DNA from: Bacteroidota bacterium
Lineage (GTDB): Bacteria; Bacteroidota; Bacteroidia; Bacteroidales; BM520
Direction of reading: 5' to 3'
Length of the DNA stretch: 64,000 nt
Assembly: GCA_002748065.1 (NCBI GenBank)
Contig: PDRJ01000041.1
Coordinates: 1 to 64,000, forward strand
Numbering within the stretch: position 1 is the stretch's first letter; the number at the start of each line of letters is the position of its first letter. The notes under the pieces are model-generated. The model saw nothing but the letters and a program-made list of their open reading frames with translations. It made no database searches and had not been told where the DNA came from. Both the position numbers and the translations under genes were made by a program. Below are positions 1 through 8,559 of this stretch, in pieces.

Positions 1-1677
1 ATAATTCTTCAATTGCGCTCGAAGAAACTCCATAAGCATATCCTGTACCGTTGCGATGGTCCGTTCCTGGATGGTACTCTCCAGGGTAATTGCAACAACG
101 CCATTCGCCTTCATGTAAGGCTCAGATGCCGTTAAGGCTCCATACAGGAGTTGATCTCCCTTATGCGACTCAGCCCACTCCTTCCAGAGCGCGCGCATAG
201 CCGCTTCATCCACCGGTTCATTCTTTTGCTTAAGCTCATAACGCTCATCCCGTTGCTGTCGGTTGCGGGAAAGGATCTGCTCCTCCTCCTGTCTGATGGA
301 AAAGCTACGTTTCCCTCTTTGCAAACCGAAGGGAGCACTTCTCACTTTTTCGGGAACCACCACATCCCCCTGTTCGACAGAAGGCACCTGCTCAGAAGAG
401 GATGCAACAGCTTTTGCGAGATGCTCCCTGGGCGAAATAGCCGAAGAAGTAGAGACCGAAGGGGATGCAGAAGACGGAGCAGTGCTCTTTGTTGCTTCCG
501 GAGTCGGGGTAGCCCTTACCGGTGCGGGGTCATTTTTTTTTTGCCCCACCGTAGTAGGCAATGGAGTAACCGGAGCTTGCCCCCCTCCTGAAGCCAATGC
601 TGCCTCAATCAACATCAACTCTAAAAGAAGGCGCTTATTGGTGCTGGTTTTATACTGCGTATCAGCTTTACTCTGCAACTTCAGCAGGGTAATCAGAAAA
701 TCCTCCCGACACAACACTCCTTGGGCCTTGTATCGTTCGCCCATCCGTTCACTCTCTTCCAGCAGCGCATAGGTAGCAGGATCCCGGCTCACAAGCAGGT
801 TCCGAACATGCACCCCAAATCCCATCATAAAATGCTGCCCATCAAAGCCATTACCAATAATCTCATCCAGAATCAAAAGAGCACTCTTCACATCCCCCTG
901 GATCAAAAAATCCATAAGACGAAAATAGTAATCATAATCCAACACATTCAGGTTTTCTATTACCGACTCATAGGTAATCTTACTGCCAGAAAAGGAGACC
1001 AATTGATCAAAGATGGAGAGGGCATCACGCATGGCGCCATCTGCTTTTTGGGCAATAATATGCAGCGCTTCCGGCTGTGCCTCAACCCCCTCTTTCTGAG
1101 CCACCCACGCCAAATGGCCAGCAATATCCTGAATGGTGATCCGTTTAAAATCAAAAATCTGACACCGACTCAATATGGTGGGAATAATCTTATGCTTCTC
1201 CGTGGTCGCCAAGATAAATTTAGCATACGATGGCGGCTCCTCCAGCGTTTTTAAAAAGGCATTAAAGGCCGCAGAACTCAACATATGCACCTCATCAATA
1301 ATATAGACCTTATAGGCTCCCACTTGAGGAGGAATCCTCACCCGCTCCACCAGACTTCGGATATCCTCCACACTATTATTTGAAGCGGCATCAAGCTCAT
1401 GAATATTAAAGGATGCATTATTGTTGAAAGAGGTACAGGACTCACAAACGTTACAGGGTTCCATATCCTCTCCCGGATGCTGACAATTGATGATCCGCGC
1501 AAAAATCCGGGCACAGGTGGTCTTCCCCACCCCCCGAGGTCCACAAAACAGAAATGCCTGAGCCAACTGGTTATGACTAATCGCATTTTTCAACGTTTCG
1601 GTAATATGCTTTTGCCCCACAACACTCTCAAAAGTCTGAGGACGATATTTTCGCGCAGATACAATAAAATTCTCCAT
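1..1677 (-). CDS. dnaX: DNA polymerase III gamma/tau subunit, C-terminus beyond window
   Basis: This is the clamp-loader ATPase of the replisome. Translating the minus strand from the ATG at 1677 gives MENFIVSARKYRPQTFESVV, the typical DnaX start, followed by Walker A (GPRGVGKTT), a zinc module (CQHPGEDMEPCNVCESC), Walker B (DEVHML) and the sensor/arginine-finger segment ending in SRC. The clamp-loader collar follows, then a low-complexity Pro/Ser/Ala/Thr linker (about 580-410 in window coordinates) and the start of the tau C-terminal domain. The frame is open to base 1, so the 3' end lies outside. A TAnnTTTG box lies 22 bases upstream of the start. About 559 codons are visible. The family assignment is secure. 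Confidence 0.95.
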   Translation of the reverse strand, partial: MENFIVSARKYRPQTFESVVGQKHITETLKNAISHNQLAQAFLFCGPRGVGKTTCARIFARIINCQHPGEDMEPCNVCESCTSFNNNASFNIHELDAASNNSVEDIRSLVERVRIPPQVGAYKVYIIDEVHMLSSAAFNAFLKTLEEPPSYAKFILATTEKHKIIPTILSRCQIFDFKRITIQDIAGHLAWVAQKEGVEAQPEALHIIAQKADGAMRDALSIFDQLVSFSGSKITYESVIENLNVLDYDYYFRLMDFLIQGDVKSALLILDEIIGNGFDGQHFMMGFGVHVRNLLVSRDPATYALLEESERMGERYKAQGVLCREDFLITLLKLQSKADTQYKTSTNKRLLLELMLIEAALASGGGQAPVTPLPTTVGQKKNDPAPVRATPTPEATKSTAPSSASPSVSTSSAISPREHLAKAVASSSEQVPSVEQGDVVVPEKVRSAPFGLQRGKRSFSIRQEEEQILSRNRQQRDERYELKQKNEPVDEAAMRALWKEWAESHKGDQLLYGALTASEPYMKANGVVAITLESTIQERTIATVQDMLMEFLRAQLKNY

Positions 1678-1699
1678 TCAACTGTTGGGATTAGGAACA

Positions 1700-1707
1700 C
1701 AAAAGTA
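1700..1707 (-). promoter_or_regulatory. Bacteroidota -7 promoter box for dnaX
   Basis: The minus strand reads TACTTTTG, matching the TAnnTTTG consensus, 22 bases before the dnaX ATG. No clear -33 TTTG element was assigned. Confidence 0.5.
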
Positions 1708-1788
1708 CGAAAATAATATGGAGAGATAAAAGAACGTTCCCGCCATGACACTAATTTTATTATCTTGCATGTCCATATCATAACAACG

Positions 1789-3102
1789 ATGATTCTACTT
1801 TACTCTAAGCATAAAACTTCGCGGATTGACTATATTACAGGATTAATATTCAAAGAGTTGATGGGGTATAATGTCCGGGTCACCACCCAGAAAGAGACCT
1901 ACTCCAATCATGAAGGGATCAAGTTATGGTATGATGATGCCCCCGCCCCCGGAGGGCTCAAAATCACCCCTGCCGGACTTGTACACGCCAAGGGCACCAA
2001 GGAGGTGGTCACCCCCCAACTCACAGAATATCGAGGGATTCCCTGCCTCTTTCCCGTAACGGGGGGAGCACTACCCTACGACCCATTCTCTGCCGCTTTC
2101 TTTCTGGTTACCCGCTACGAAGAGTACCACCCTTACCAAGCGGATGAACACGGCCGCTTTCAGGCCTCCAGCAGCTTCTCCTTCAAGCATAACTTTCTAC
2201 ACAAACCGGTGGTAAATCACTATGCACTTCACCTGAAAGAGCAAATCCAGGCACAATACCCCGATTTTCAACCACAACAAGCGACCTACCAATTCACGCT
2301 GACCGTTGACGTGGACTCCGCCTGGGCAATCCGTAATAAAGGACCTGTCCGCACCCTCGGCGCTATCCTCAAGGATCTAAAAAAGGGGGACTTAAAGAAA
2401 CTAACGTACCGATTTCGCGTATTGCGAGGAAAAGAGCCCGACCCCTTTGACAGTTTTAACCATCTCTTCACCTATCGACGTCGTTTTGAGATGAACCTCA
2501 TCTTCTTTATTCTTTTGGGGGATTACGGAAAATATGATAAGAATATCAACTGGTATAACGTCCGGTTTCAGGAGTTAATCAAACAACTTGCAGATATTGC
2601 ACCCATTGGCATTCATCCCTCTTACGAGTCGCGAAACCGTCCCGCCCAGGTTGCTGAAGAGATTGCACGCCTGGAGCAGATCACAAGAAAGGAGGTCACC
2701 AAAAGCCGCCAACACTTTTTGCGACTTCACATGCCCACCACCTATCGCACCCTTGTGGCAAAAGGAATTCGTGAAGATTACACCATGGGCTATGCCGACG
2801 ATTATGGCTTCCGGGCGGGAATATGCACCCCCTACTATTTCTATGACCTTGACCTGGAACAAATCACAGGGCTACGGGTCTTTCCTTTTGCCTTTATGGA
2901 CGGCACACTACGAGATTACCTGGGCAAGTCCGTGGAAGAATCCAAAGCGATTATTGACACCCTTCTGGCGGAAGTCAAAGCCGTCAATGGCCATTTTATC
3001 TCCTTATGGCACAATGAGTCACTGGGAAACAAAGGACGTTGGGAAGGATGGAAAACACTGTGTGATTATATGATACAAAATGGGAGAGCATCACATGCAT
3101 AA
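1789..3102 (+). CDS. polysaccharide deacetylase family protein (DUF7033-like N-terminus)
   Basis: A protein of 437 residues in the carbohydrate esterase 4/NodB-like fold. The N-terminal ~140 residues resemble the accessory region found before deacetylase domains in Bacteroidota. The catalytic half has a metal/catalytic Asp pair (TVDVDSAW), a His motif (IGIHPSYES), an Arg/His segment (FLRLHMPTTYR) and a C-terminal WHNE. No signal peptide is evident, so it probably acts in the cytoplasm on a precursor. I chose the ATG at 1789 over an upstream in-frame TTG at 1765. It overlaps the next gene by 8 bases, so the two are translationally coupled. The substrate is unknown; surface-polysaccharide modification is an inference. 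Confidence 0.75.
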   Translation: MILLYSKHKTSRIDYITGLIFKELMGYNVRVTTQKETYSNHEGIKLWYDDAPAPGGLKITPAGLVHAKGTKEVVTPQLTEYRGIPCLFPVTGGALPYDPFSAAFFLVTRYEEYHPYQADEHGRFQASSSFSFKHNFLHKPVVNHYALHLKEQIQAQYPDFQPQQATYQFTLTVDVDSAWAIRNKGPVRTLGAILKDLKKGDLKKLTYRFRVLRGKEPDPFDSFNHLFTYRRRFEMNLIFFILLGDYGKYDKNINWYNVRFQELIKQLADIAPIGIHPSYESRNRPAQVAEEIARLEQITRKEVTKSRQHFLRLHMPTTYRTLVAKGIREDYTMGYADDYGFRAGICTPYYFYDLDLEQITGLRVFPFAFMDGTLRDYLGKSVEESKAIIDTLLAEVKAVNGHFISLWHNESLGNKGRWEGWKTLCDYMIQNGRASHA

Positions 3103-4018
3103 AAAAGCCATCACCTTTCTTCATCATCATCAAATTAACAAGGAAAAGTGGGATCAGGGGGTCAGCTCCGCCTTCAACACTCTTCCCTACGCCGAATCCT
3201 GGTATCTTGACATTGTATCCCCCAATTGGGGAGCCTTAGTAGGAGGAGACTACGAACAGCTTATGCCCCTACCCATTAAGCAAAAATATGGAATCCCCTA
3301 CCTTATTCAACCTCTTTTCGTGCAACAACTGGGGATCTTCTCCCGCTCTCTTTTGGATAGTACCACCGTTGAAGCTTTTTTAGATACCATTCCCAAAAAA
3401 TACGTCTATATCAACCTCAACCTCAACAGTCACAATCAGTCCAAGAAGTTCTCTCGTTTCCATCTTAACCATGAGCTGGATCTCGTTGACCCCATAGAGC
3501 ACCTCAGAACCCACTACTCCACCAACCTGAAGAGGAACCTAAAAAAAGCGAAAAAAGCGCAACTCTCCCTTATGAAAAACCTGAAACCCGAAGCCATTGT
3601 CAACCTCTTCAGGGAAGACCGAGGCCGGGAAATAGACGGATGGAAAGAGGCAGAATACAGGCTATTGCTTCGACTGTTATACAGTGGGATTCATAAAAAC
3701 AGAATCGACACCTACGGCGCGTTCTCTACAGAAAACGAACTCATTACCGCAGCTGTCTTCTTAAAGAGTCAGGTCTCACGCATCTTTCTTTTCAGTGGAA
3801 ATAGCAAGAAAGGAAAAGAGCAAGGGGGCATGCCCTTTTTATTGGATCAATATATTGCCCATCATACAGAAAGCAACCTCACCTTAGATTTTGAGGGTTC
3901 CAACGACAAAAACCTTGCCCGCTTCTACCGCTCTTTTGGTTCAACAAGCGTGCGCTACCCCTCCTGGCAAAAAACAATATGCCCCTTTCTTCTAGATAAG
4001 CTCCTATTTCGAACGTAG
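3095..4018 (+). CDS. FemAB/GNAT-like acyltransferase
   Basis: A protein of 307 residues resembling Bacteroidota GNAT/FemAB-type transferases. These carry a basic stretch (TNLKRNLKKAKKA) before the second acyltransferase fold and a conserved C-terminal segment like LDFEGSNDKNLARFYRSFG, which is present. FemAB relatives transfer amino acids or acyl groups to cell-wall or glycan acceptors. The ATG at 3095 lies inside the last codons of the deacetylase gene; an in-frame ATG at 3080 is an alternative start. No signal peptide is seen. Pairing with a deacetylase suggests removal of an acetyl group and replacement by another acyl or aminoacyl group, which is inference. Confidence 0.65.
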   Translation: MHKKAITFLHHHQINKEKWDQGVSSAFNTLPYAESWYLDIVSPNWGALVGGDYEQLMPLPIKQKYGIPYLIQPLFVQQLGIFSRSLLDSTTVEAFLDTIPKKYVYINLNLNSHNQSKKFSRFHLNHELDLVDPIEHLRTHYSTNLKRNLKKAKKAQLSLMKNLKPEAIVNLFREDRGREIDGWKEAEYRLLLRLLYSGIHKNRIDTYGAFSTENELITAAVFLKSQVSRIFLFSGNSKKGKEQGGMPFLLDQYIAHHTESNLTLDFEGSNDKNLARFYRSFGSTSVRYPSWQKTICPFLLDKLLFRT

Positions 4019-4198
4019 ATTCCAACCCCATACCTACAACAAGGCATACTCCTATAGCTGTACTCCTTCCGACCACCCTAAAACCCCTATTCGGTAATCA
4101 CATCAACAGAGGAACAAACTTTGTCTGTAATCATCTTTTTATGACATAAAACACCTAAAATGCAACACAGAAAATTGGGATTTGTAAAACGGCGGTTG

Positions 4199-4206
4199 TA
4201 TCTTTG
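4199..4206 (+). promoter_or_regulatory. Bacteroidota -7 promoter box for upp
   Basis: TATCTTTG fits TAnnTTTG, 37 bases before the upp ATG. Candidate -33 elements are the TTTG at 4181 (14-base spacer) or the TTGG at 4176. Confidence 0.55.
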
Positions 4207-4243
4207 TAATCAATAGGGAGAGATTATACAAAAAAAGAGGTCT

Positions 4244-4903
4244 ATGATTCGTAATCTTGGAAAAGAGAAGAGCATAATGAATCGGTTTCTTGCCGAGCTT
4301 CGTGATGAGGTAATTCAGAAAGATCCCATGCGTTTTCGTCGCAATTTGGAACGTATGGGAGAGGTTTTTGCTTTTGAAATCAGTAAGGAACTTGCTTATG
4401 GTCTCCAGGAAGTAGTCACTAGCCTGGGGGTCGCAGAGATGGAACTCCCTCTTGAAGAACCGGTTATAGCAACGATTCTACGAGCAGGTATTCCGTTCCA
4501 CCAAGGGTTCTTAAATTACTTTGACAGAGCACCTTCAGCATTCATCAGTTGTTACAGAAAGCATACCACCGGCAATAACTTCGAGATTCAATTAGAATAC
4601 ACCTCCTGTCCCGATTTAACGGGGAAGAGCGTTATCCTGGTAGATCCGATGTTGGCATCGGGATCCTCGCTCTATCTCACTTATCGTGAACTCAAACAGT
4701 TCGGAAGCCCTAAACATATACATATTGTATCGGTAATCTCTTCGATGGAAGGAATTAATTACCTACGCAGAAACCTCCCCCTAAACGATGTAACAATCTG
4801 GACAGCAGCAATCGATGAAGAGCTTACTGCCAGATCATATATTGTTCCCGGGTTAGGGGATGCCGGAGATTTGGCCTACGGGAAAAAAACAACGGCCGAA
4901 TAA
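4244..4903 (+). CDS. upp: uracil phosphoribosyltransferase
   Basis: A 219-residue cytoplasmic pyrimidine-salvage enzyme: uracil plus PRPP gives UMP and pyrophosphate. The PRPP-binding loop VILVDPMLASGSS is present, as are the flexible-loop Arg (ATILRAGIPFHQGF) and the C-terminal uracil-binding stretch YIVPGLGDAGDLAYG. The length is normal for the family and the N-terminus matches Bacteroidota homologs, so the ATG at 4244 is well supported. It has its own promoter box and sits between two deacetylase/acyltransferase pairs to which it has no obvious functional tie. Confidence 0.96.
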   Translation: MIRNLGKEKSIMNRFLAELRDEVIQKDPMRFRRNLERMGEVFAFEISKELAYGLQEVVTSLGVAEMELPLEEPVIATILRAGIPFHQGFLNYFDRAPSAFISCYRKHTTGNNFEIQLEYTSCPDLTGKSVILVDPMLASGSSLYLTYRELKQFGSPKHIHIVSVISSMEGINYLRRNLPLNDVTIWTAAIDEELTARSYIVPGLGDAGDLAYGKKTTAE

Positions 4904-4984
4904 ACGCGCTCTCCTCTTGCGTTAAGCTAAGGTTAGGTGAGCTATTTCTAGTCAAGATTTTTCGTTTTTTGGGCACGTTTTACC

Positions 4985-5006
4985 TTTTTCTGTATTAACA
5001 GAAAAA
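4985..5006. promoter_or_regulatory. perfect palindrome before second deacetylase gene
   Basis: An inverted repeat with an 8-base stem (TTTTTCTG / CAGAAAAA) and a TATTAA centre ends 9 bases before the ATG at 5016. It could be an operator or a weak hairpin in the leader. It has no following T-run on the plus strand, so it is not a clear terminator. Confidence 0.35.
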
Positions 5007-5015
5007 CGATAGTAC

Positions 5016-5789
5016 ATGCGCGATTTTACGTTGAAGAAATATCATCTTCTCATTGAGACGCTGCTTAGCACAGGTTATCGCCTACTGCCGGTAGTGGAGT
5101 TTTTATGCTTTGAAAGCCCGAAAGCTGCAGCGCTAAGACATGACGTAGATCGCTATATCCAACGAGCTATGGAAATGGCGAACATGGAGCATGAACTGGG
5201 GTTAAAGGCAAGCTATTTTTTTCGGAAAAAAGATATTATTCGCCATCCCCAGATCATTGCCCAGATCGCCTCCCTCAACCATGAGATTGGCTATCACTAT
5301 GAAAACTTAGCGGCTCACAAGGGGAACCCCAAAGAAGCCATCAAGGATTTTAGCGAAACCCTGGAACATCTCCGAAAGATTGCCTGGGTAGATGGTATTA
5401 GCATGCATGGCTCTCCCTGCTCCCGGCATCACAACAGAGCTATCTGGGAGATCTATAACTACCGCAACTATGGCATTGGCTATGAGATCACCAACGATAT
5501 TCACTATGAGCATATTCTCTACCTCACCGATACAGGAAGGCGATGGGACTACGGGGGATTTAACCTACGAGACAAAGTCTACGGAAAGAGGCTGAATAGG
5601 GGAATTGTCCACACCAACCACCTCCTGAAAGCACTACAATCCAATTTGCTTGCCCCTCTCCTTATCTTCAACATCCATCCCCAACGATGGGACAACCGCC
5701 TCCTCCCCTGGTTCGCTGAACTTGTAGGTCAAACCCTGAAAAACAAGATAAAGAGACTCATTCGGTTTCGTCATGAACCTGTCAAATAG
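5016..5789 (+). CDS. polysaccharide deacetylase-like protein
   Basis: A 257-residue NodB-fold protein. ALRHDVDRY carries the Asp pair of CE4 deacetylases, followed by a Tyr/His strand (EIGYHYEN), a catalytic-region His (ISMHGSPCSRH) and a C-terminal NIHPQRW motif resembling the leaving-group His. There is no signal peptide, which suggests a cytoplasmic enzyme acting on a small or lipid-linked glycan. It ends directly against the next gene. It is shorter than the paralog at 1789 and lacks that protein's N-terminal extension. The substrate is unknown. Confidence 0.7.
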   Translation: MRDFTLKKYHLLIETLLSTGYRLLPVVEFLCFESPKAAALRHDVDRYIQRAMEMANMEHELGLKASYFFRKKDIIRHPQIIAQIASLNHEIGYHYENLAAHKGNPKEAIKDFSETLEHLRKIAWVDGISMHGSPCSRHHNRAIWEIYNYRNYGIGYEITNDIHYEHILYLTDTGRRWDYGGFNLRDKVYGKRLNRGIVHTNHLLKALQSNLLAPLLIFNIHPQRWDNRLLPWFAELVGQTLKNKIKRLIRFRHEPVK

Positions 5790-6752
5790 GTGAGCTATGC
5801 ATACTCATTGCACGAACAAGCCATGCTGCTGCTAAAACACCCCAAATACAACGAATGGGCCTCCTTTGTAGAGCACCACCCTCATGGCTCTCCCTTTCAA
5901 CACCCCGATTGCCATGCCCTCTTCAGCTCCTATGGAAAACTGCCCCACAAGGCACTCCTGCACTTTGACCAAGAGGATCATATTGATGGTATCATAACAG
6001 CCTATCCCTGCTCATTCTTTCCCCAGTGGCCGGCTATCCCCCATGCACTTATTGGTATTAATGCCCCTTTGGTGGATCCCCACTGCACGCCCCTCCAAGC
6101 TCAAACCATCCTCTATCAACTCCATTCCGCACTACGCAAGTCGAAAAACAGGCAAACACCCCTCATAGAGGTCAGAGAGATGAATGGAAAATCGGGCAGC
6201 CCCTACAGAACAGGCTCCACAAAAACAAGGCTCTACCTAAACCTCGTCAAAGAGATCACCTCTCCAGAGACGATCCTCCAGGGAAGCTCTCCTACCCTAA
6301 AGAGGGAGATACAACGAATCCGTAGGAGCCCTTTCACCACCGAAGAAGCCGTAAAAGAAGATCTCGTCCCCCTTCTCCATCTGTTCAAAAGACTCTACCG
6401 AAAAATCCGAAAACCGATGATTGCCAAAAGCATCCTCAGAGGCATAGTAGATTCAAAGAGAGAGCAATACTCATTCCGCCTGATCGTAACGAAACGGGAG
6501 GGGCGAATATGCGGAGGAGCCCTGCTGGGATTTTGCAAAGAGACCTGTTACGAATGGTACATTGTGTCAGACAGAACGATAAAAGATAGCGGCGTGGCCA
6601 CCACCTGGGGGGCCATGGAGTATGCGCAACAGAGAGGTTACAAACAGTTTGACTTTATGGGGATAGGGAGAGAGGGGATCCCCTACGGAGTACGCCGTTT
6701 TAAACTAAAATTCGGAGGAACCATAACGACATACCATCGCTATTGGCTATAA
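5790..6752 (+). CDS. FemAB/GNAT-like acyltransferase
   Basis: A protein of 320 residues that starts with GTG immediately after the stop of the upstream deacetylase (zero spacing), so it is almost certainly co-translated; an in-frame ATG at 5823 is an alternative. The C-terminal half has the FemAB/GNAT-like pattern of a basic helix (SPTLKREIQRIRRS), a beta-hairpin (GGALLGFCKETCYEWYIVSD) and a terminal FDFMGIGREGIPYGVRRFK region typical of aminoacyl/acyl transferases acting on glycans. It parallels the gene at 3095. The acceptor and donor are unknown. Confidence 0.65.
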   Translation: MSYAYSLHEQAMLLLKHPKYNEWASFVEHHPHGSPFQHPDCHALFSSYGKLPHKALLHFDQEDHIDGIITAYPCSFFPQWPAIPHALIGINAPLVDPHCTPLQAQTILYQLHSALRKSKNRQTPLIEVREMNGKSGSPYRTGSTKTRLYLNLVKEITSPETILQGSSPTLKREIQRIRRSPFTTEEAVKEDLVPLLHLFKRLYRKIRKPMIAKSILRGIVDSKREQYSFRLIVTKREGRICGGALLGFCKETCYEWYIVSDRTIKDSGVATTWGAMEYAQQRGYKQFDFMGIGREGIPYGVRRFKLKFGGTITTYHRYWL

Positions 6753-6801
6753 TTCCCTCTCCCGGCTTCCCTCACCCACTTCCTACCCCACCCGACAACT
6801 A

Positions 6802-6864
6802 TTTTTCTGTGCGTTTCACACAACCACTCCGAAAATGATATCCCGAAATTCGGAGTTAAACCTT
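6802..6864 (+). repeat. left 63-bp direct repeat flanking the Fic gene
   Basis: The 63-base block beginning TTTTTCTGTGCGTTTCACAC matches 8433-8495 at 60 of 63 positions by eye, in the same orientation, 1631 bases away. The right copy leads into the promoter of the ABC operon; the left copy lacks the -7 box. Confidence 0.85.
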
Positions 6865-6926
6865 TCTCGTATAGCAGCATTGTTCCTTAGGAATCTTCCT
6901 GATTTTTTCTGGTAGATCCCCATTTA

Positions 6927-6990
6927 GTGTCTGTCCATAAAGTCAGCGTTTTGAGAAGAGTCTGTCTATCAAGTCAAGGTCTTGAGACGC
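6927..6990 (+). repeat. inverted-repeat element remnant (copy F)
   Basis: This starts with GTGTCTGTCCATAAAGTC, the terminal sequence of the element seen intact at 28208, 47780, 55079 and 55305. It continues through GCGTTTTGAGAAGA and then restarts with a second half copy (GTCTGTCTATCAAGTC). The rest of the element is missing. Confidence 0.7.
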
Positions 6991-7208
6991 AAGATCGAAG
7001 CGATCTGTAACGGTTAATTAGCATGAACCTTTCCCCCTACAAAACCGTCGGCCTCGTACAGGGTTTCTTCTTTTTAGTCCGCAGGAAATACATGTTTATA
7101 GCGGCCTAATTTAGCGTTTTGTGCGACCCCATCAGGGTCGTATTATTCTTGCAACCAATGTGCCAGCAAAAAAGACACAGCAGATATTGGCATTTGTACT
7201 TAATTCTG
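6991..7208. other. intergenic region before the Fic gene
   Basis: No supported gene is present between 6753 and 7233. Apart from the direct repeat and the element remnant, the stretch holds a short perfect hairpin at 7124-7140 (CGACCC, 5-base loop, GGGTCG) without a T-run. Confidence 0.5.
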
Positions 7209-7216
7209 TATTTTTG
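7209..7216 (+). promoter_or_regulatory. Bacteroidota -7 promoter box for the Fic gene
   Basis: TATTTTTG fits TAnnTTTG, 18 bases before the Fic ATG. Confidence 0.45.
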
Positions 7217-7233
7217 GGACAAATAAAAAAAAT

Positions 7234-8313
7234 ATGGGACAAAAGGCACCACATTATAACCTTAAGAAACTTCCACCACGGAGGGAAAAAGTGGAAACCA
7301 TTGACATATTGAGACAAACCAATAAATCAACAGCAGCGTTAGCCGAATTAAAGGGGATTGCAAAGACCATTCCTAATCAAGCAATGTTGATTAATGCTAT
7401 CGTATTACAGGAAGCAAAAGATAGTTCAGAGATAGAGAATATTATAACAACTGAAGATGAGTTATACAAAGCATTGACCGTTAATAAAACATCTATTTCT
7501 CCCGAGACAAAAGAAGTTGTAAATTATCGTAGAGCCATATTTCATGGATTTGACCTTGTACAAAAACAAAGATTTTTAAAAGTCAATGACATCATAAGCA
7601 TTCAGCAACAATTAATTGATAATACAGCAGGGATTAGAAGTACTCCGGGAACTGTTTTAAAAAATGATAAAACAGGTGAAATTGTTTATACGCCTCCACA
7701 AGATAAATCTGAGATACTGGATTTACTGACTAATTTTATCCAACATTTTAATAGACAGGATGACTTATCACCATTGATAAACTTAGCAATATTACATTAT
7801 CAGTTTGAAAGTATTCACCCTTTCTATGATGGAAATGGAAGAACAGGTCGCATTCTTAACATTCTTTATCTGATTCTTAATGAATTAATTGATGTGCCAA
7901 TTTTATACTTAAGTTCATATATAATTGATAATAAACCTGAGTATTACAGGCTTTTAAATCAAACAAATCGAACAGGAAAATGGGAAGAATGGATCCTATT
8001 TATGCTAAAAGCTGTTGAGCGTACATCAAAAGAAACCATTACTCGTATTACAAATATTAAAGACCATCTTGATAATACGATAATTAAGGTTCAGGAAAAA
8101 GCACCTAAGATTTACAGGAAAGAACTTGTTGAATTATTATTTGAACAACCGTATTCGAAGATTGAATTTGTTGTAAATAAACTGGGAGTAGAAAGAAAAG
8201 CAGCTTCACGATATTTAAAGGCGTTAGAAACTGCCGGAATAGTTAAATCTCAAAAAGTCGGAAGAGAGACTTTGTATATAAACAAAAAGTTAATTGATAT
8301 ATTGAAGCAATAA
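7234..8313 (+). CDS. Fic family protein, N-terminally auto-inhibited type
   Basis: A 359-residue predicted AMP-transferase (AMPylator/de-AMPylator). It has the full Fic core HPFYDGNGRTGR near residues 195-206, a Fic-N domain, and a C-terminal winged-helix segment (KLGVERKAASRYLKALETAGIV). The N-terminal SSEIEN matches the (S/T)xxxE(G/N) inhibitory helix, making it a class II Fic protein like BT_2513 and SoFic, so a separate antitoxin is not expected. Codon use is clearly more AT-rich than both neighbours, and 63-bp direct repeats flank the gene, which points to acquisition. Target proteins cannot be read from sequence. Confidence 0.92.
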   Translation: MGQKAPHYNLKKLPPRREKVETIDILRQTNKSTAALAELKGIAKTIPNQAMLINAIVLQEAKDSSEIENIITTEDELYKALTVNKTSISPETKEVVNYRRAIFHGFDLVQKQRFLKVNDIISIQQQLIDNTAGIRSTPGTVLKNDKTGEIVYTPPQDKSEILDLLTNFIQHFNRQDDLSPLINLAILHYQFESIHPFYDGNGRTGRILNILYLILNELIDVPILYLSSYIIDNKPEYYRLLNQTNRTGKWEEWILFMLKAVERTSKETITRITNIKDHLDNTIIKVQEKAPKIYRKELVELLFEQPYSKIEFVVNKLGVERKAASRYLKALETAGIVKSQKVGRETLYINKKLIDILKQ

Positions 8314-8432
8314 TGCACGAAAACCTAATCGAGTAGATGGCCGAAGGCCGGGTGACCATCAGTACATCTCTCACACTCCTGCAAAAGTTCAAGCTGTCCT
8401 ACGCCCCAAACACTCATTAAACAATTCCTTCC

Positions 8433-8495
8433 TTTTTCTGTGCTTTTCACACAACCACTCCAAAAATGATATCCCGAAATTCGGGGTTAAACCTT
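8433..8495 (+). repeat. right 63-bp direct repeat flanking the Fic gene
   Basis: Partner of 6802-6864 with three visible mismatches. It runs directly into the TACCTTTG box of the ABC transporter operon, so this copy is probably the resident promoter region. Confidence 0.85.
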
Positions 8496-8502
8496 ACCTT
8501 TG
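8495..8502 (+). promoter_or_regulatory. Bacteroidota -7 promoter box for ABC operon
   Basis: TACCTTTG, 57 bases before the permease start and at the end of the right-hand direct repeat. Confidence 0.55.
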
Positions 8503-8559
8503 TGAAGCGGGAAGAATACACTATTACCGTGATGGCTTAACGCCGAAGAACAGCGAAAA

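Noticed and set aside
7124..7140. CGACCC/GGGTCG hairpin considered as a terminator
   Set aside because: No T-run follows on either strand in useful position.
8337..8420. 28-codon open frame behind the Fic gene
   Set aside because: Very short, no recognised family and no promoter; could be a scar of an older insertion but cannot be supported as a gene.
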